Source: G963667915 sp965197385 (GTDB lineage: Bacteria; Acidobacteriota; Vicinamibacteria; Vicinamibacterales; UBA823). Taken from it: 64,000 bases of DNA. This document shows positions 1-7,583 of this stretch, piece by piece; position 1 is the first letter of the stretch, and each line of letters starts with the position of its first letter. The notes below the pieces were generated by a model, which saw only the letters and a list, made by a program, of their open reading frames with translations, was not told the origin of the DNA and made no database searches. Location: positions 558,001 through 622,000 of the forward strand of contig CBDANA010000008.1 of assembly GCA_965197385.1 (NCBI GenBank), in the 5' to 3' direction. A program made the position numbers and the translations under genes.

Positions 1-1
1 T

Positions 2-1081
2 CGCTACTGCCAGCATGATGCGGGTCACGCCATCGGCGCCATCAGTGTCGCCGCCGCGGGCCTCGGATGGCAGGCGGCGATCCTGGACGACGTGGGTACG
101 GATGAGTTGGCGAACCTCATGGGTACCTTTCGCGACCACGACGCCGAGCAGGAAGAGCCAAACGTCCTGATGGCCATGGGCCCGCGTGTCGCGGACGTGT
201 CCGAGATGCACGTGCCCAAGGAGCAGATCCTGGCGTTCGGCTCACTGGACTGGAAAGGGAACGCAAATCACCTGAGTCCGTCTCACGTGGACTGGGGTAT
301 GAACGACATTGCCGCACAGACCCGCAAGCCTCAGTGTCTCCATGGCCACGCGCTTCCTCGTCCTCAGGCCGCGCCGCTCACGTCGTCTAACCTTAGGGAC
401 AGTCGTCCGGTGTCTCTTCGGCAGATCATTCGGCAGCGCCGCAGCGCCGTGGCCATGGACCGAGCGACGCACATCACGCGGGACATGTTCTATTAGATGC
501 TCCACAAGACCGTGGCCGGTCCAGGAATCGTGCCCTTCAGCACGCTGCCGTGGACCCCTCACCTCCACTTGGCGATTTTTGTTCACCGCGTGAATGATCT
601 TCCTCCTGGCTTGTACGTCCTGGTGCGCGATCCGTCACAGCGAGCCGCCCTCGAAGACGCCCTGACCAATGCTGACCATTGGCGGCGACCCGCCGGCTGT
701 CCGCCGCACCTGGAGCTGTATTCCCTCATCGACGCCGATGTCACACGGGCCGCCCAGCAAGTGTCGTGTTTCCAGGACATCGCCAGTGATGGCTGCTTCA
801 GTCTTGGGATGATTGCCGAATACGAGGCCCCGCTGACACGTCATGGTCCCTGGCTGTATCCTCGCCTGTTTTGGGAAGCTGGTCTGATTGGCCAGGTGCT
901 GTATCTGGAAGCCGAAGCCGCTGGCATCCGGAGTACCGGTATCGGCTGCTACTTCGACGATCCGATGCATGACGTCCTCGGCCTTCACGACCACACGTAC
1001 CAAGATCTCTACCACTTCACGATCGGGGGAGCCGTCGAGGACACACGACTGACCACGCTTCCCGCGTATCCAGAGGAATAG
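2..1081 (+). pseudogene. SagB/ThcOx-like nitroreductase family protein, 5' partial, split by an in-frame TAG
   Basis: The reading frame is open from the window edge and continues to the TAG at 1079-1081, but carries a TAG at 494-496. The two halves (92-496 and 497-1081) lie in the same frame and read as one protein of the long FMN-dependent nitroreductase type: an early segment RYCQHDAGHA, then a linker, then a second domain starting right after the stop (MLHKTVAGPG) and ending with IGCYFDDPMH and YHFTIGGAVED. Relatives run through this site, so one base change (probably CAG to TAG) explains the break. The true start lies upstream of the window. Family members do oxidoreductive tailoring with FMN; the substrate is unknown. 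It could still be made as two pieces or by readthrough, but a plain nonsense mutation is simplest. Confidence 0.7.
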
Positions 1082-1123
1082 CAGTCCGTGGTGAAAGTCC
1101 AGCGACGTAGCCGTCGACTGCGG

Positions 1124-1939
1124 TCAGCGTCCCGCCGCCCGTCGTGCCAACCATCGCACGTCCACGGCAAACGACGCGCTCAGCAGGCCGAGTGCCACGA
1201 CCGCGACCACCGAAGCCATGACCGAAGGAACGACCGGCGTCAGGCAGAGGAGCAACACGACGCCCTGGACCACACAGACCGTCTGTCGGCGCCGGCTGGG
1301 CGGTAACTCCGCCGTCAGCGCCGGCCACACCCAGCCGGCCGCCACGAACAAGTAACGAAGCGCGCCGATGAGCAGCACCCAAACTCCTGCTTGGCCGCTC
1401 TGCCAGACCAGCACGGACAGCGCCAGTATCAGAAAGGCGTCCAGTTCCATGTCGAAGCGAGCACCAAATGGCGTCGTGCCGGTGCGGCGCGCAATCCACC
1501 CATCCACGCTGTCGAGGATCATGGCGACGGTCGACACCGCGATGATCCACCAGGCGCCGGCCGTCCCGAGAATCGCCGGCTGCAAGGCGAGCGCAGCCAG
1601 GGGCAACACCATCGCCGCCCGGCCCAAGGTCACCCGATTGGCGGCGCCAAGTCCCGGACCGGGGAGGTAGCTCGGCAGGCGCCACAGGATGAGCCCAGCC
1701 AGAAGCATGTACATGCTGACCGCGTGCAGGAGATAGCTGGCTGGAAGGTCGAAGAACCGCCGGGTGATCAGGGCCACCGCCAGCGTGGCCGAGAACCCGG
1801 CAGCCAGGTCGCGACCGGCCAGGCGCAGGCCGGACCCTCGGCCGCGGGTGGTGCGGGTGTCGTGGACGGCGGGCTTCATCGCGGCATTTGTCAGCGTGTC
1901 TTCAGTCAGGGCGTCATTTGTCAGGGCGTCATCGGTCAA
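1124..1939 (-). CDS. CDP-alcohol phosphatidyltransferase family membrane protein
   Basis: The protein has several hydrophobic helices and the full family signature at residues about 143-167 (DSVDGWIAR, then G and D-x3-D, i.e. D-x2-D-G-x2-A-R-x8-G-x3-D-x3-D), so the Mg-binding aspartates needed to move a phosphatidyl or phosphoalcohol group from a CDP-activated donor are present. The first 20 residues are a degenerate repeat (DALTNDALTEDTLTN), so the second Met at 1879 may be the real start. It is divergent from the dehydrogenase at 1987 across 47 bp. Near opgGH and an LTA-synthase-like phosphotransferase it could supply a phospholipid head group for a decoration reaction; that link is inference. 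Confidence 0.85.
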   Translation of the reverse strand: MTDDALTNDALTEDTLTNAAMKPAVHDTRTTRGRGSGLRLAGRDLAAGFSATLAVALITRRFFDLPASYLLHAVSMYMLLAGLILWRLPSYLPGPGLGAANRVTLGRAAMVLPLAALALQPAILGTAGAWWIIAVSTVAMILDSVDGWIARRTGTTPFGARFDMELDAFLILALSVLVWQSGQAGVWVLLIGALRYLFVAAGWVWPALTAELPPSRRRQTVCVVQGVVLLLCLTPVVPSVMASVVAVVALGLLSASFAVDVRWLARRAAGR

Positions 1940-1986
1940 TCGTCAGCGGTAATGGGTTATGGTCTGTTAGGAGAAGCGCGGACACC

Positions 1987-2964
1987 ATGCCGGAGAGTAC
2001 CACCGCTCGGCAGTTCTGGATCCGGACGCCCGGGCACGGAGAGATCGTGACGGCCGACCTGGCCCCCAGACGTGCGGATCAGGTGCTGGTCCACACGCTG
2101 TACTCGGGTATCAGCCGCGGCACGGAGTCCTTGGTCTTCAGGGGCGAGGTACCGGCCTCGCAGTACGAGGCGATGCGCGCGCCATTCCAGCAGGGTGAGT
2201 TTTCCGGTCCGATCAAGTACGGCTACACCAGCGTGGGGCAGGTCCTGGAGGGCCCGGACCCCCTCCTGGGCCGCACGGTGTTCTGCCTCTATCCCCACCA
2301 GGACCGCTATTGCGTGCCGGCGACCGACGTCACTCCCGTCCCAGACGCCGTGCCCGCTGATCGCGCCGTGCTGGCAGCCACCATGGAAACGGCGGTGAAC
2401 GCCGTCTGGGATGCGCGGCCTGCGGCTGGTGACCAGATCGTGGTCGTTGGCGCCGGCGCGGTGGGACTGCTCGTCGCCTGGCTGTGTCGGCAAATGCCGG
2501 GCACGCAGGTGACCGCGGTGGACATCAATCCGGCACGGCGAACGGTCGCCGAGGCGGTGGGCGTGACCTGTGCCGTCGAGCCGCCGCACGACGCGACGGC
2601 CGACCTGGTCGTTCATGCGAGCGGTCGGCCTGAGGGGCTAGCCCGCGCGCTGGCGGTGGCTGGCGCCGAGGCCACGATCGTCGAGGTGAGTTGGTACGGC
2701 AACCGATCCGTGCCGCTCCCGCTTGGCGAGGCCTTTCACTCCCGACGCCTGACGCTTCGGAGCAGTCAGGTCGGTCGCCTCCCTCCGGAGCGCACGCCGC
2801 GTTGGACCCGAGCACGACGGATGACGTTGGCGCTGGATCTGCTGCGCGACTCGCGGCTCGATGCTCTGATCACGGGTGAAAGCCCGTTCGAGGATCTGCC
2901 CGAGGTGCTAGCGACGCTCAGCCGTGAGCCGAACGACACGCTCTGTCACCGCATCCGCTACTAG
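1987..2964 (+). CDS. MDR-superfamily zinc-type dehydrogenase, BchC-like
   Basis: 325 residues from the ATG at 1987, chosen over the longer frame because AGGAG lies about 13 bp upstream and homology begins near ARQFWI. The N-terminal GroES-like part carries SGISRGTESLVFRGEVP and KYGYTSVG, typical of the BchC-like branch; the Rossmann motif VVGAGAVGLL is at about 152-161. The usual GHE zinc site of alcohol dehydrogenases is absent, so it is probably a zinc-independent NAD(P)-linked oxidoreductase. It heads a run with the PTPS-like gene (26 bp downstream), a glycosyltransferase and a methyltransferase, suggesting it reduces or oxidises a side chain on their common intermediate. Substrate unknown. 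Confidence 0.85.
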   Translation: MPESTTARQFWIRTPGHGEIVTADLAPRRADQVLVHTLYSGISRGTESLVFRGEVPASQYEAMRAPFQQGEFSGPIKYGYTSVGQVLEGPDPLLGRTVFCLYPHQDRYCVPATDVTPVPDAVPADRAVLAATMETAVNAVWDARPAAGDQIVVVGAGAVGLLVAWLCRQMPGTQVTAVDINPARRTVAEAVGVTCAVEPPHDATADLVVHASGRPEGLARALAVAGAEATIVEVSWYGNRSVPLPLGEAFHSRRLTLRSSQVGRLPPERTPRWTRARRMTLALDLLRDSRLDALITGESPFEDLPEVLATLSREPNDTLCHRIRY

Positions 2965-2990
2965 CGACTAGCTACCAGGAGGCCCACACC

Positions 2991-3389
2991 GTGTACAGCC
3001 TGAATGTGCGCGACCACTTCATGATTGCCCACAGCTTGAGCGGGGAGGCATTTGGCCCGGCGCAACGCCTCCATGGCGCGACCTACGTCGTGGACGCGAC
3101 GTTCAGACGTCCCGAGCTCGACGCGAACGGGCTCGTCGTGGACATCGGCCGCGCGAGCGAACAACTCAAAATCGTGCTGGCGAGTTTCAACTACAGCAAC
3201 CTGGACGACGACCCGGCGCTCGACGGCAAGAACACGACGACGGAGTTTCTCGCGAGGGAGATCTTCGATCGTCTCGCGCAGGCCATCCGCGACGGGAAAC
3301 TCGGGGACGCGGCCCGCGGGATCGTCTCAGTCTCGGTGACCCTGAAGGAATCCCACTTAGCCTGGGGCAGCTACGAAGGCTCGGTGTGA
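2991..3389 (+). CDS. 6-pyruvoyltetrahydropterin synthase / QueD-fold protein lacking key catalytic residues
   Basis: 132 residues of the T-fold COG0720 family, close to normal length. His14 (in MIAHSL) and His28 (in LHGA) fit two of the three zinc ligands, but the third, normally the second His of HGH, is Ala30. The catalytic Cys position is Ala24, and the usual Asp-His pair aligns with Asn67-Tyr68 (FNYSNL). The substrate-binding Glu is probably Glu120 (LKESHL). Ordinary triphosphate elimination on dihydroneopterin triphosphate is therefore unlikely; it may bind a pteridine or pyrimidine or catalyse a different step. AGGAGG sits 13 bp before the ATG, and the 3' end overlaps the next gene by 4 bp, so translation is probably coupled. 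Confidence 0.85.
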   Translation: MYSLNVRDHFMIAHSLSGEAFGPAQRLHGATYVVDATFRRPELDANGLVVDIGRASEQLKIVLASFNYSNLDDDPALDGKNTTTEFLAREIFDRLAQAIRDGKLGDAARGIVSVSVTLKESHLAWGSYEGSV

Positions 3390-4480
3390 TCGGTCCCGAG
3401 CTGCACGTGATCGTGCCAGGTGCGCTGAACCAGCGGACCGGCGGCTATGTCTACGACGCCCGGATGGTCGAGGGTTTGCGGCGGCTGGGGTGGCAGGTCG
3501 TCGTGCACGAGCTCGACGGGACGTTCCCCAAGGCGGACGCGCGGGCAAGAGCCAGCCTCAGCCGGACCCTCGGTGATCTTCCCGATGATGCGCGGGTCCT
3601 CGTCGACGGTCTGGCCCTGGGGGGGCTTCCCGAAGCGGCGCGAGACCATCGGGGGCGACTCCGGATCTTGGCCCTCGTCCACCATCCGCTCGCCAACGAG
3701 ACCGGCCTCTCACTGGAGCAGCGCGAGCGATTCGCCGCGCTGGAGCGCGAGGCCCTCACCGCCTGCCTCGGCGTGCTGGTGACGAGCGACTTCACCGAGC
3801 GCCGGATGGCGGCGTTCGGCGTGCCCGCCGCTCGCGTGCGGGCCGTGGTCCCCGGAACCGATCCGGCCAGACCCGCGCAGGGACCGGGATCCGACGTGCC
3901 GCCGAGGCTGCTCTGCGTTGCGTCGGTGATTCCCAGAAAGGGGCAGGATGTGCTGGTTCGTGCGCTGGCCCAGCTTCGGGAGACGGCCTGGAGTTGTGTC
4001 TGTGCCGGCAGCCGGACCCGGGCTCCGGCCTATGCCAGTGTGGTGCAAGATGCGGTGCGCACATCGGGACTCACCGACCGGGTCAGCTTCCCCGGCGAAT
4101 GCGATCCGGACACGCTGGACGGTCTGTACGATGGCAGCTCGCTGTTCGTCCTGCCGTCGCACTATGAGGGGTATGGCATGGCCCTCACCGACGCCCTCGC
4201 TCGAGGGCTCCCCATCGTCAGCACGACCGGCGGGGCGATCCCGCACACCGTCCCCGCGGAGGCCGGCGTCCTGGTGCCGCCGGGTAACGACACCGCGCTC
4301 GCCGAGGCGCTTGGCTCTCTCCTGTCCGTGGGCTCGGGTCGTTCCATCAATGAAGGTCACGCGCGGCGTGCCACACTGGCGGCCGCCGCGCGGCGTCATG
4401 CGGCGAGTCTGCCAGACTGGGATCAGGCCGCGCGGGCGTTCGCCGACGCCACGCTGGAGCTGGCGCCTAATGGGGTCTGA
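3386..4480 (+). CDS. GT4-family (GT-B) glycosyltransferase
   Basis: 364 residues starting at a GTG that overlaps the TGA of the PTPS-like gene. The C-terminal donor-binding half is clear: ASVIPRKGQDVLV at about 179-191, then PSHYEGYGMALTDAL at about 257-271 and IVSTTGGAIPHTV. The EX7E motif reads E261-x7-D269, a conservative Glu-to-Asp change. GT4 enzymes transfer a sugar from a nucleotide sugar with retention. Sitting between a PTPS-like protein and a methyltransferase with overlapping ends, it most likely glycosylates the small molecule made by this locus, perhaps a pterin or flavin-type aglycone; acceptor and donor cannot be read from the sequence. Confidence 0.88.
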   Translation: MIGPELHVIVPGALNQRTGGYVYDARMVEGLRRLGWQVVVHELDGTFPKADARARASLSRTLGDLPDDARVLVDGLALGGLPEAARDHRGRLRILALVHHPLANETGLSLEQRERFAALEREALTACLGVLVTSDFTERRMAAFGVPAARVRAVVPGTDPARPAQGPGSDVPPRLLCVASVIPRKGQDVLVRALAQLRETAWSCVCAGSRTRAPAYASVVQDAVRTSGLTDRVSFPGECDPDTLDGLYDGSSLFVLPSHYEGYGMALTDALARGLPIVSTTGGAIPHTVPAEAGVLVPPGNDTALAEALGSLLSVGSGRSINEGHARRATLAAAARRHAASLPDWDQAARAFADATLELAPNGV

Positions 4481-5381
4481 CCCCTTTAACTTCGACGCGG
4501 CCTGGCTCGCGCTACGCGAGCCGGTGGACCACCGCTCGCGGCCAGCGGCGCTTCTCCCACTGCTGGCGACGGCGTGGCGCACGCGCTACTGGTCACAGGT
4601 TCTGGATCTCGGGAGCGGGACCGGGTCGAACCTCCGCTACCTTGGGTCCAGGTTACCGGGTGGCCAGGAATGGACCTTGGTCGATCACGATCGGGATCTG
4701 CTGAACCACCCGATCGGGGCCGACGCCCCGAAACCAATCCGGAGCGTGCGCCGGGTGCACGGAGGCCTAGCCGACCGCGGCCTGGCGGCAGTCGCGCGGG
4801 CCCACCTGGTGACCGGCTCCGCGCTGCTCGATCTGGTATCGAGAGAATGGCTGAGACGACTGGTCGAGGCCTGCCGGAGCGCTGGTTGCGGCGCGCATTT
4901 CGCGCTGACCTACGACGGTGAGATCCAGTGGTTCAAGAGAGCTGGTTACGGTGGCGGCGCCGACCTCGACCCGGACCCGGACCCAGGCCCGGACCCGGAC
5001 GATGCGTTGGTCCGGCTTTCTGTGAACGCCCACCAGCGAGGCGACAAGGGCTTGGGGCCGGCGCTGGGACCGACGGCCAGTGCGGTCGCCGATGCACTCT
5101 TCCGTGCGGCCGGCTACCGGACCTGGCTGCTGGCCAGTCCGTGGCATCTGGGTCCGGAGGATGGCCAGCTCGCTCGAAAGCTGATCGACGGCTGGGAACG
5201 CGCCGCCCTGCTGCTGGACGACGACCCGGACCACGCCTGCCGCGTCCAGGCGTGGGCGGTGCGCCGACGGCGGACGATCAACAGCGGGGCGTTCGGTTTG
5301 AGCGTGGGACACCAGGATCTGCTCGCCCTGCCCCCGGACCCTCGCCCCCACCCTCTCCCGAAGGGAGAGGGTGCAAACTGA
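4470..5381 (+). CDS. class I SAM-dependent methyltransferase
   Basis: 303 residues from the ATG at 4470, which overlaps the end of the glycosyltransferase gene by 11 bp. SAM-binding motif I is VLDLGSGTGS at about 44-53. An acidic Asp-Pro run at about 165-178 sits in the middle and looks like a small repeat expansion. The C-terminal tail (RPHPLPKGEG) is encoded by a palindromic repeat at 5350-5372, so the gene has probably been extended into an intergenic repeat. It is the last gene of the dehydrogenase, PTPS, glycosyltransferase, methyltransferase run, consistent with O- or N-methylation of the same product. Substrate unknown. Confidence 0.85.
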   Translation: MGSDPFNFDAAWLALREPVDHRSRPAALLPLLATAWRTRYWSQVLDLGSGTGSNLRYLGSRLPGGQEWTLVDHDRDLLNHPIGADAPKPIRSVRRVHGGLADRGLAAVARAHLVTGSALLDLVSREWLRRLVEACRSAGCGAHFALTYDGEIQWFKRAGYGGGADLDPDPDPGPDPDDALVRLSVNAHQRGDKGLGPALGPTASAVADALFRAAGYRTWLLASPWHLGPEDGQLARKLIDGWERAALLLDDDPDHACRVQAWAVRRRRTINSGAFGLSVGHQDLLALPPDPRPHPLPKGEGAN

Positions 5382-5433
5382 GGCGGTGCGATCATCGTTC
5401 ACCCTCACCTCGATCCTCTCCCAGAGGGAGAGG
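5350..5433. repeat. pair of palindromic intergenic repeats (CCTCTCCC-type)
   Basis: Two hairpins: 5350-5372 has 10-bp perfect arms (ACCCTCTCCC / GGGAGAGGGT) with a GAA loop, and 5415-5433 has 8-bp arms (CCTCTCCC / GGGAGAGG) with an AGA loop. This is the widespread bacterial palindromic element that translates as HPLPKGEG. The first copy is read through as the C-terminus of the methyltransferase; the second lies downstream. They may also act as the transcript end for the plus-strand run. Confidence 0.75.
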
Positions 5434-5512
5434 GGGCGACACGTGGCTCTCGGCTCTCGCACGGATCATTCAAGTGAGGCCGAAAGCCGAAAGCCCAGAG
5501 CCGAGACCCGGA

Positions 5513-6391
5513 TCAGGGGCGCGAGCGAAGGTCCAGATCAAAAAGGATATCGTCGCCAAGATGGAAGTGCCGGCAGGGCGGACGCAGCGCCTGCTGGAGC
5601 GACATGATCGGGTCCAGGGTGAGCGCCGGCCGGCCGGAACCGATCAGGAGCGGCGCCACCGTCACGTGCAAGCGATCGAGCGCACCAGCCTGCAAGAACC
5701 GGGAGATGGTGATGCCGCCCCCTTCGACGAGGATCCGCCGATAGCCCAGGTCGCGGAGTGCCTGGACGACGACTCTCGGATCGAAGCGGCCGTCGGCGTC
5801 AACCGGAATCATGAGCACGTTGAGCACGTGGCCCGCGGTCGAGGGCCGGCCGGCGCCCTGGCTGGCTGGGGCGCGGCGGATGATCAGGGTTCGCGCGGCA
5901 CCATCGGTGAAGACGCGCTGATTTGGGTCCAGCCTGCCATCCGGGTCGAGGACCACGCGAACGGGATTGTCGCCCTCGACGTCGCGGACGGTGAGACGGG
6001 GGTCGTCGGACGCGATCGTGCCCGCCCCCACGACGACGGCATCCACGAGGGCGCGGAGCCGGTGGAGGCGTCGGATGTCGGCCGGACCTGTGACATACTG
6101 AGAATGGCCACTTTCGGTGGCGATCCGGCCATCGAGGCTTTGTCCTATTTGAGCGATAACCAGGTCGGCCTGGACCTGAAGGGGCAGGTACAGCGCCAGC
6201 ACGTCGCGCGCGTCATCGGTCACCGGCGTGGAGGCTTCCCACCGACCGGAGCGGTGCACTTGCAACCAGACATCCGACCTGTGATCATCATGCACGCGGA
6301 CGGAGGAGTCCTGGCCGGTCAGGCCAGGGGGAACCGCGCGCACCAGGTTCCAGGCGGTGCGGCCGTCGATCGGGGTGCTAAGGTCAACCAT
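5513..6391 (-). CDS. RibD C-terminal-type pyrimidine reductase without the deaminase domain
   Basis: 292 residues. The reductase fold is clear from residue about 78: AQIGQSLDGRIAT, then VVVGAGTIASDDP at about 119-131, and the NADPH-site ILVEGGG near 218. The first about 70 residues show no cytidine-deaminase zinc motif (no HAE or PCxxxxxxC), so only the reductase half of RibD is present, behind an unfamiliar N-terminal region. In riboflavin synthesis this reaction turns the ribosylamino side chain of the GTP-derived pyrimidine into ribitylamino. It is divergent from the GTP cyclohydrolase gene with only 29 bp between starts, so the two are probably co-regulated; no space for an FMN riboswitch exists there. 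Confidence 0.85.
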   Translation of the reverse strand: MVDLSTPIDGRTAWNLVRAVPPGLTGQDSSVRVHDDHRSDVWLQVHRSGRWEASTPVTDDARDVLALYLPLQVQADLVIAQIGQSLDGRIATESGHSQYVTGPADIRRLHRLRALVDAVVVGAGTIASDDPRLTVRDVEGDNPVRVVLDPDGRLDPNQRVFTDGAARTLIIRRAPASQGAGRPSTAGHVLNVLMIPVDADGRFDPRVVVQALRDLGYRRILVEGGGITISRFLQAGALDRLHVTVAPLLIGSGRPALTLDPIMSLQQALRPPCRHFHLGDDILFDLDLRSRP

Positions 6392-6420
6392 CTTCGTTCG
6401 CTGAACACGCTGGACAGAAC

Positions 6421-7569
6421 ATGTACGAGGCGGAACGCGGCCTGTTCGAGCTAGAGCGCGGCCGATGCCTGTACGTCACGACCCCGGACGGCCCGGCGCC
6501 CGGGTTGGCGAGCCTCCTGGCCGCAGTCGATGGCTTGCGGAGCCAGACGCTGGAGCGGCTCCGGCAGGTTGCCGGCGGATCGCTACGGCTGGCCGTGACG
6601 CACCACCGGGCCCACGCCATGGGCTTGAGCCAGGCGTTGGCCGCGGGCTCCAACGGACGGCCTCCACGCCACCTGAGCCTTGGCCTGAACGGCGACACCT
6701 GCCCCGAGCAGATTCTGCGCTTGTCCGCCGCCGCGGGCAAGTACACCGCCGACACGCTCGACCTCAGAGACGCCTCTGCTGCAGAGATCGGCGGGCTGAC
6801 CCTGGCGCGGCTGGGCAGGTTGCTCCCCGCCATCGTGAGCATGCCCGTGGATGCCGCCCGTACCGCGGCGTTGCGAGAGTCGCTGGACAGCGGCGCGATC
6901 CTCGCCGTGACCACGACGCAGATCGCCGCCATGGCCGAGAACGCCAAGGTCGAGGTGACCCGCGTCAGCGACGGCCCGATTCCGCTGGACGTGGCCGAGG
7001 ATGCCCGCTTCATGCTGTTTCGTGAGGCCGACGGAATCTTCGAGCACGTGGCGATCCTCATCGGTGCCCGGGAACGCTGGCCGGATCCGGTGCCGGTGCG
7101 GATTCATTCGGCCTGCCTAACCGGAGATCTGTTCGGCAGTCTCTGCTGCGATTGTGGTGAACAGTTGCGCGGGAGCTTGCGCGTCTTCTCGTCGAGCGGC
7201 GGCGTGCTCCTCTATATGTCACAGGAGGGGCGGGGCATCGGCCTGGGCAACAAGTTCCGAGCCTATGCCTTGCAGCACGAGGGCCTTGACACCGTGGAGG
7301 CCGACGGCACACTGGGCTTCGGCGCCGACGAGCGAGGCTACCATGCCGCGGTCGAGATGCTGCGACACCTTCAGATCGAGCGCATCCAGCTTCTGACCAA
7401 CAACCCGGAGAAAGTGCGGGCCATGCGAGAGGGGGGCATTCAAGTGGTGGATCGCCAGCCAATCTACGGCACGCTGAACCGCCACAACCTGCGGTACGTC
7501 AGGACCAAAGTCGATCGCGCGGGACACTGGCTGACGGAGATGCTGTCCGGGGCGGTGGCCAGGGACTGA
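6421..7569 (+). CDS. GTP cyclohydrolase II (RibA-type) with degenerate RibB-like N-terminal domain
   Basis: 382 residues, the length of RibBA fusions. The C-terminal half has the zinc site of GTP cyclohydrolase II (Cys232, Cys243, Cys245 in CLTGDLFGSLCCDCGEQL), the EGRGIGLGNK loop and LLTNNPEKV. The Glu that usually precedes CLTGD (SECLTGD) is Ala231. The N-terminal half resembles the RibB scaffold only loosely and lacks the acidic DDEDREGE-type metal site, so dihydroxybutanone phosphate synthesis is unlikely. Product of GTP hydrolysis would be the diaminopyrimidine shared by riboflavin, deazaflavin and toxoflavin-type pathways. A housekeeping rib operon is not seen here, so this is probably a dedicated paralogue. 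Confidence 0.88.
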   Translation: MYEAERGLFELERGRCLYVTTPDGPAPGLASLLAAVDGLRSQTLERLRQVAGGSLRLAVTHHRAHAMGLSQALAAGSNGRPPRHLSLGLNGDTCPEQILRLSAAAGKYTADTLDLRDASAAEIGGLTLARLGRLLPAIVSMPVDAARTAALRESLDSGAILAVTTTQIAAMAENAKVEVTRVSDGPIPLDVAEDARFMLFREADGIFEHVAILIGARERWPDPVPVRIHSACLTGDLFGSLCCDCGEQLRGSLRVFSSSGGVLLYMSQEGRGIGLGNKFRAYALQHEGLDTVEADGTLGFGADERGYHAAVEMLRHLQIERIQLLTNNPEKVRAMREGGIQVVDRQPIYGTLNRHNLRYVRTKVDRAGHWLTEMLSGAVARD

Positions 7570-7583
7570 TCACTATTCAGTAT

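Noticed and set aside
3948..4469. Longer methyltransferase start
   Set aside because: This part is an out-of-frame reading of the glycosyltransferase gene; methyltransferase homology begins after 4470.
6392..6420. FMN riboswitch before the ribA-like gene
   Set aside because: Only 29 bp separate the divergent starts, too short for an RFN element, and no RFN-like conserved boxes appear in the neighbouring 5' regions.
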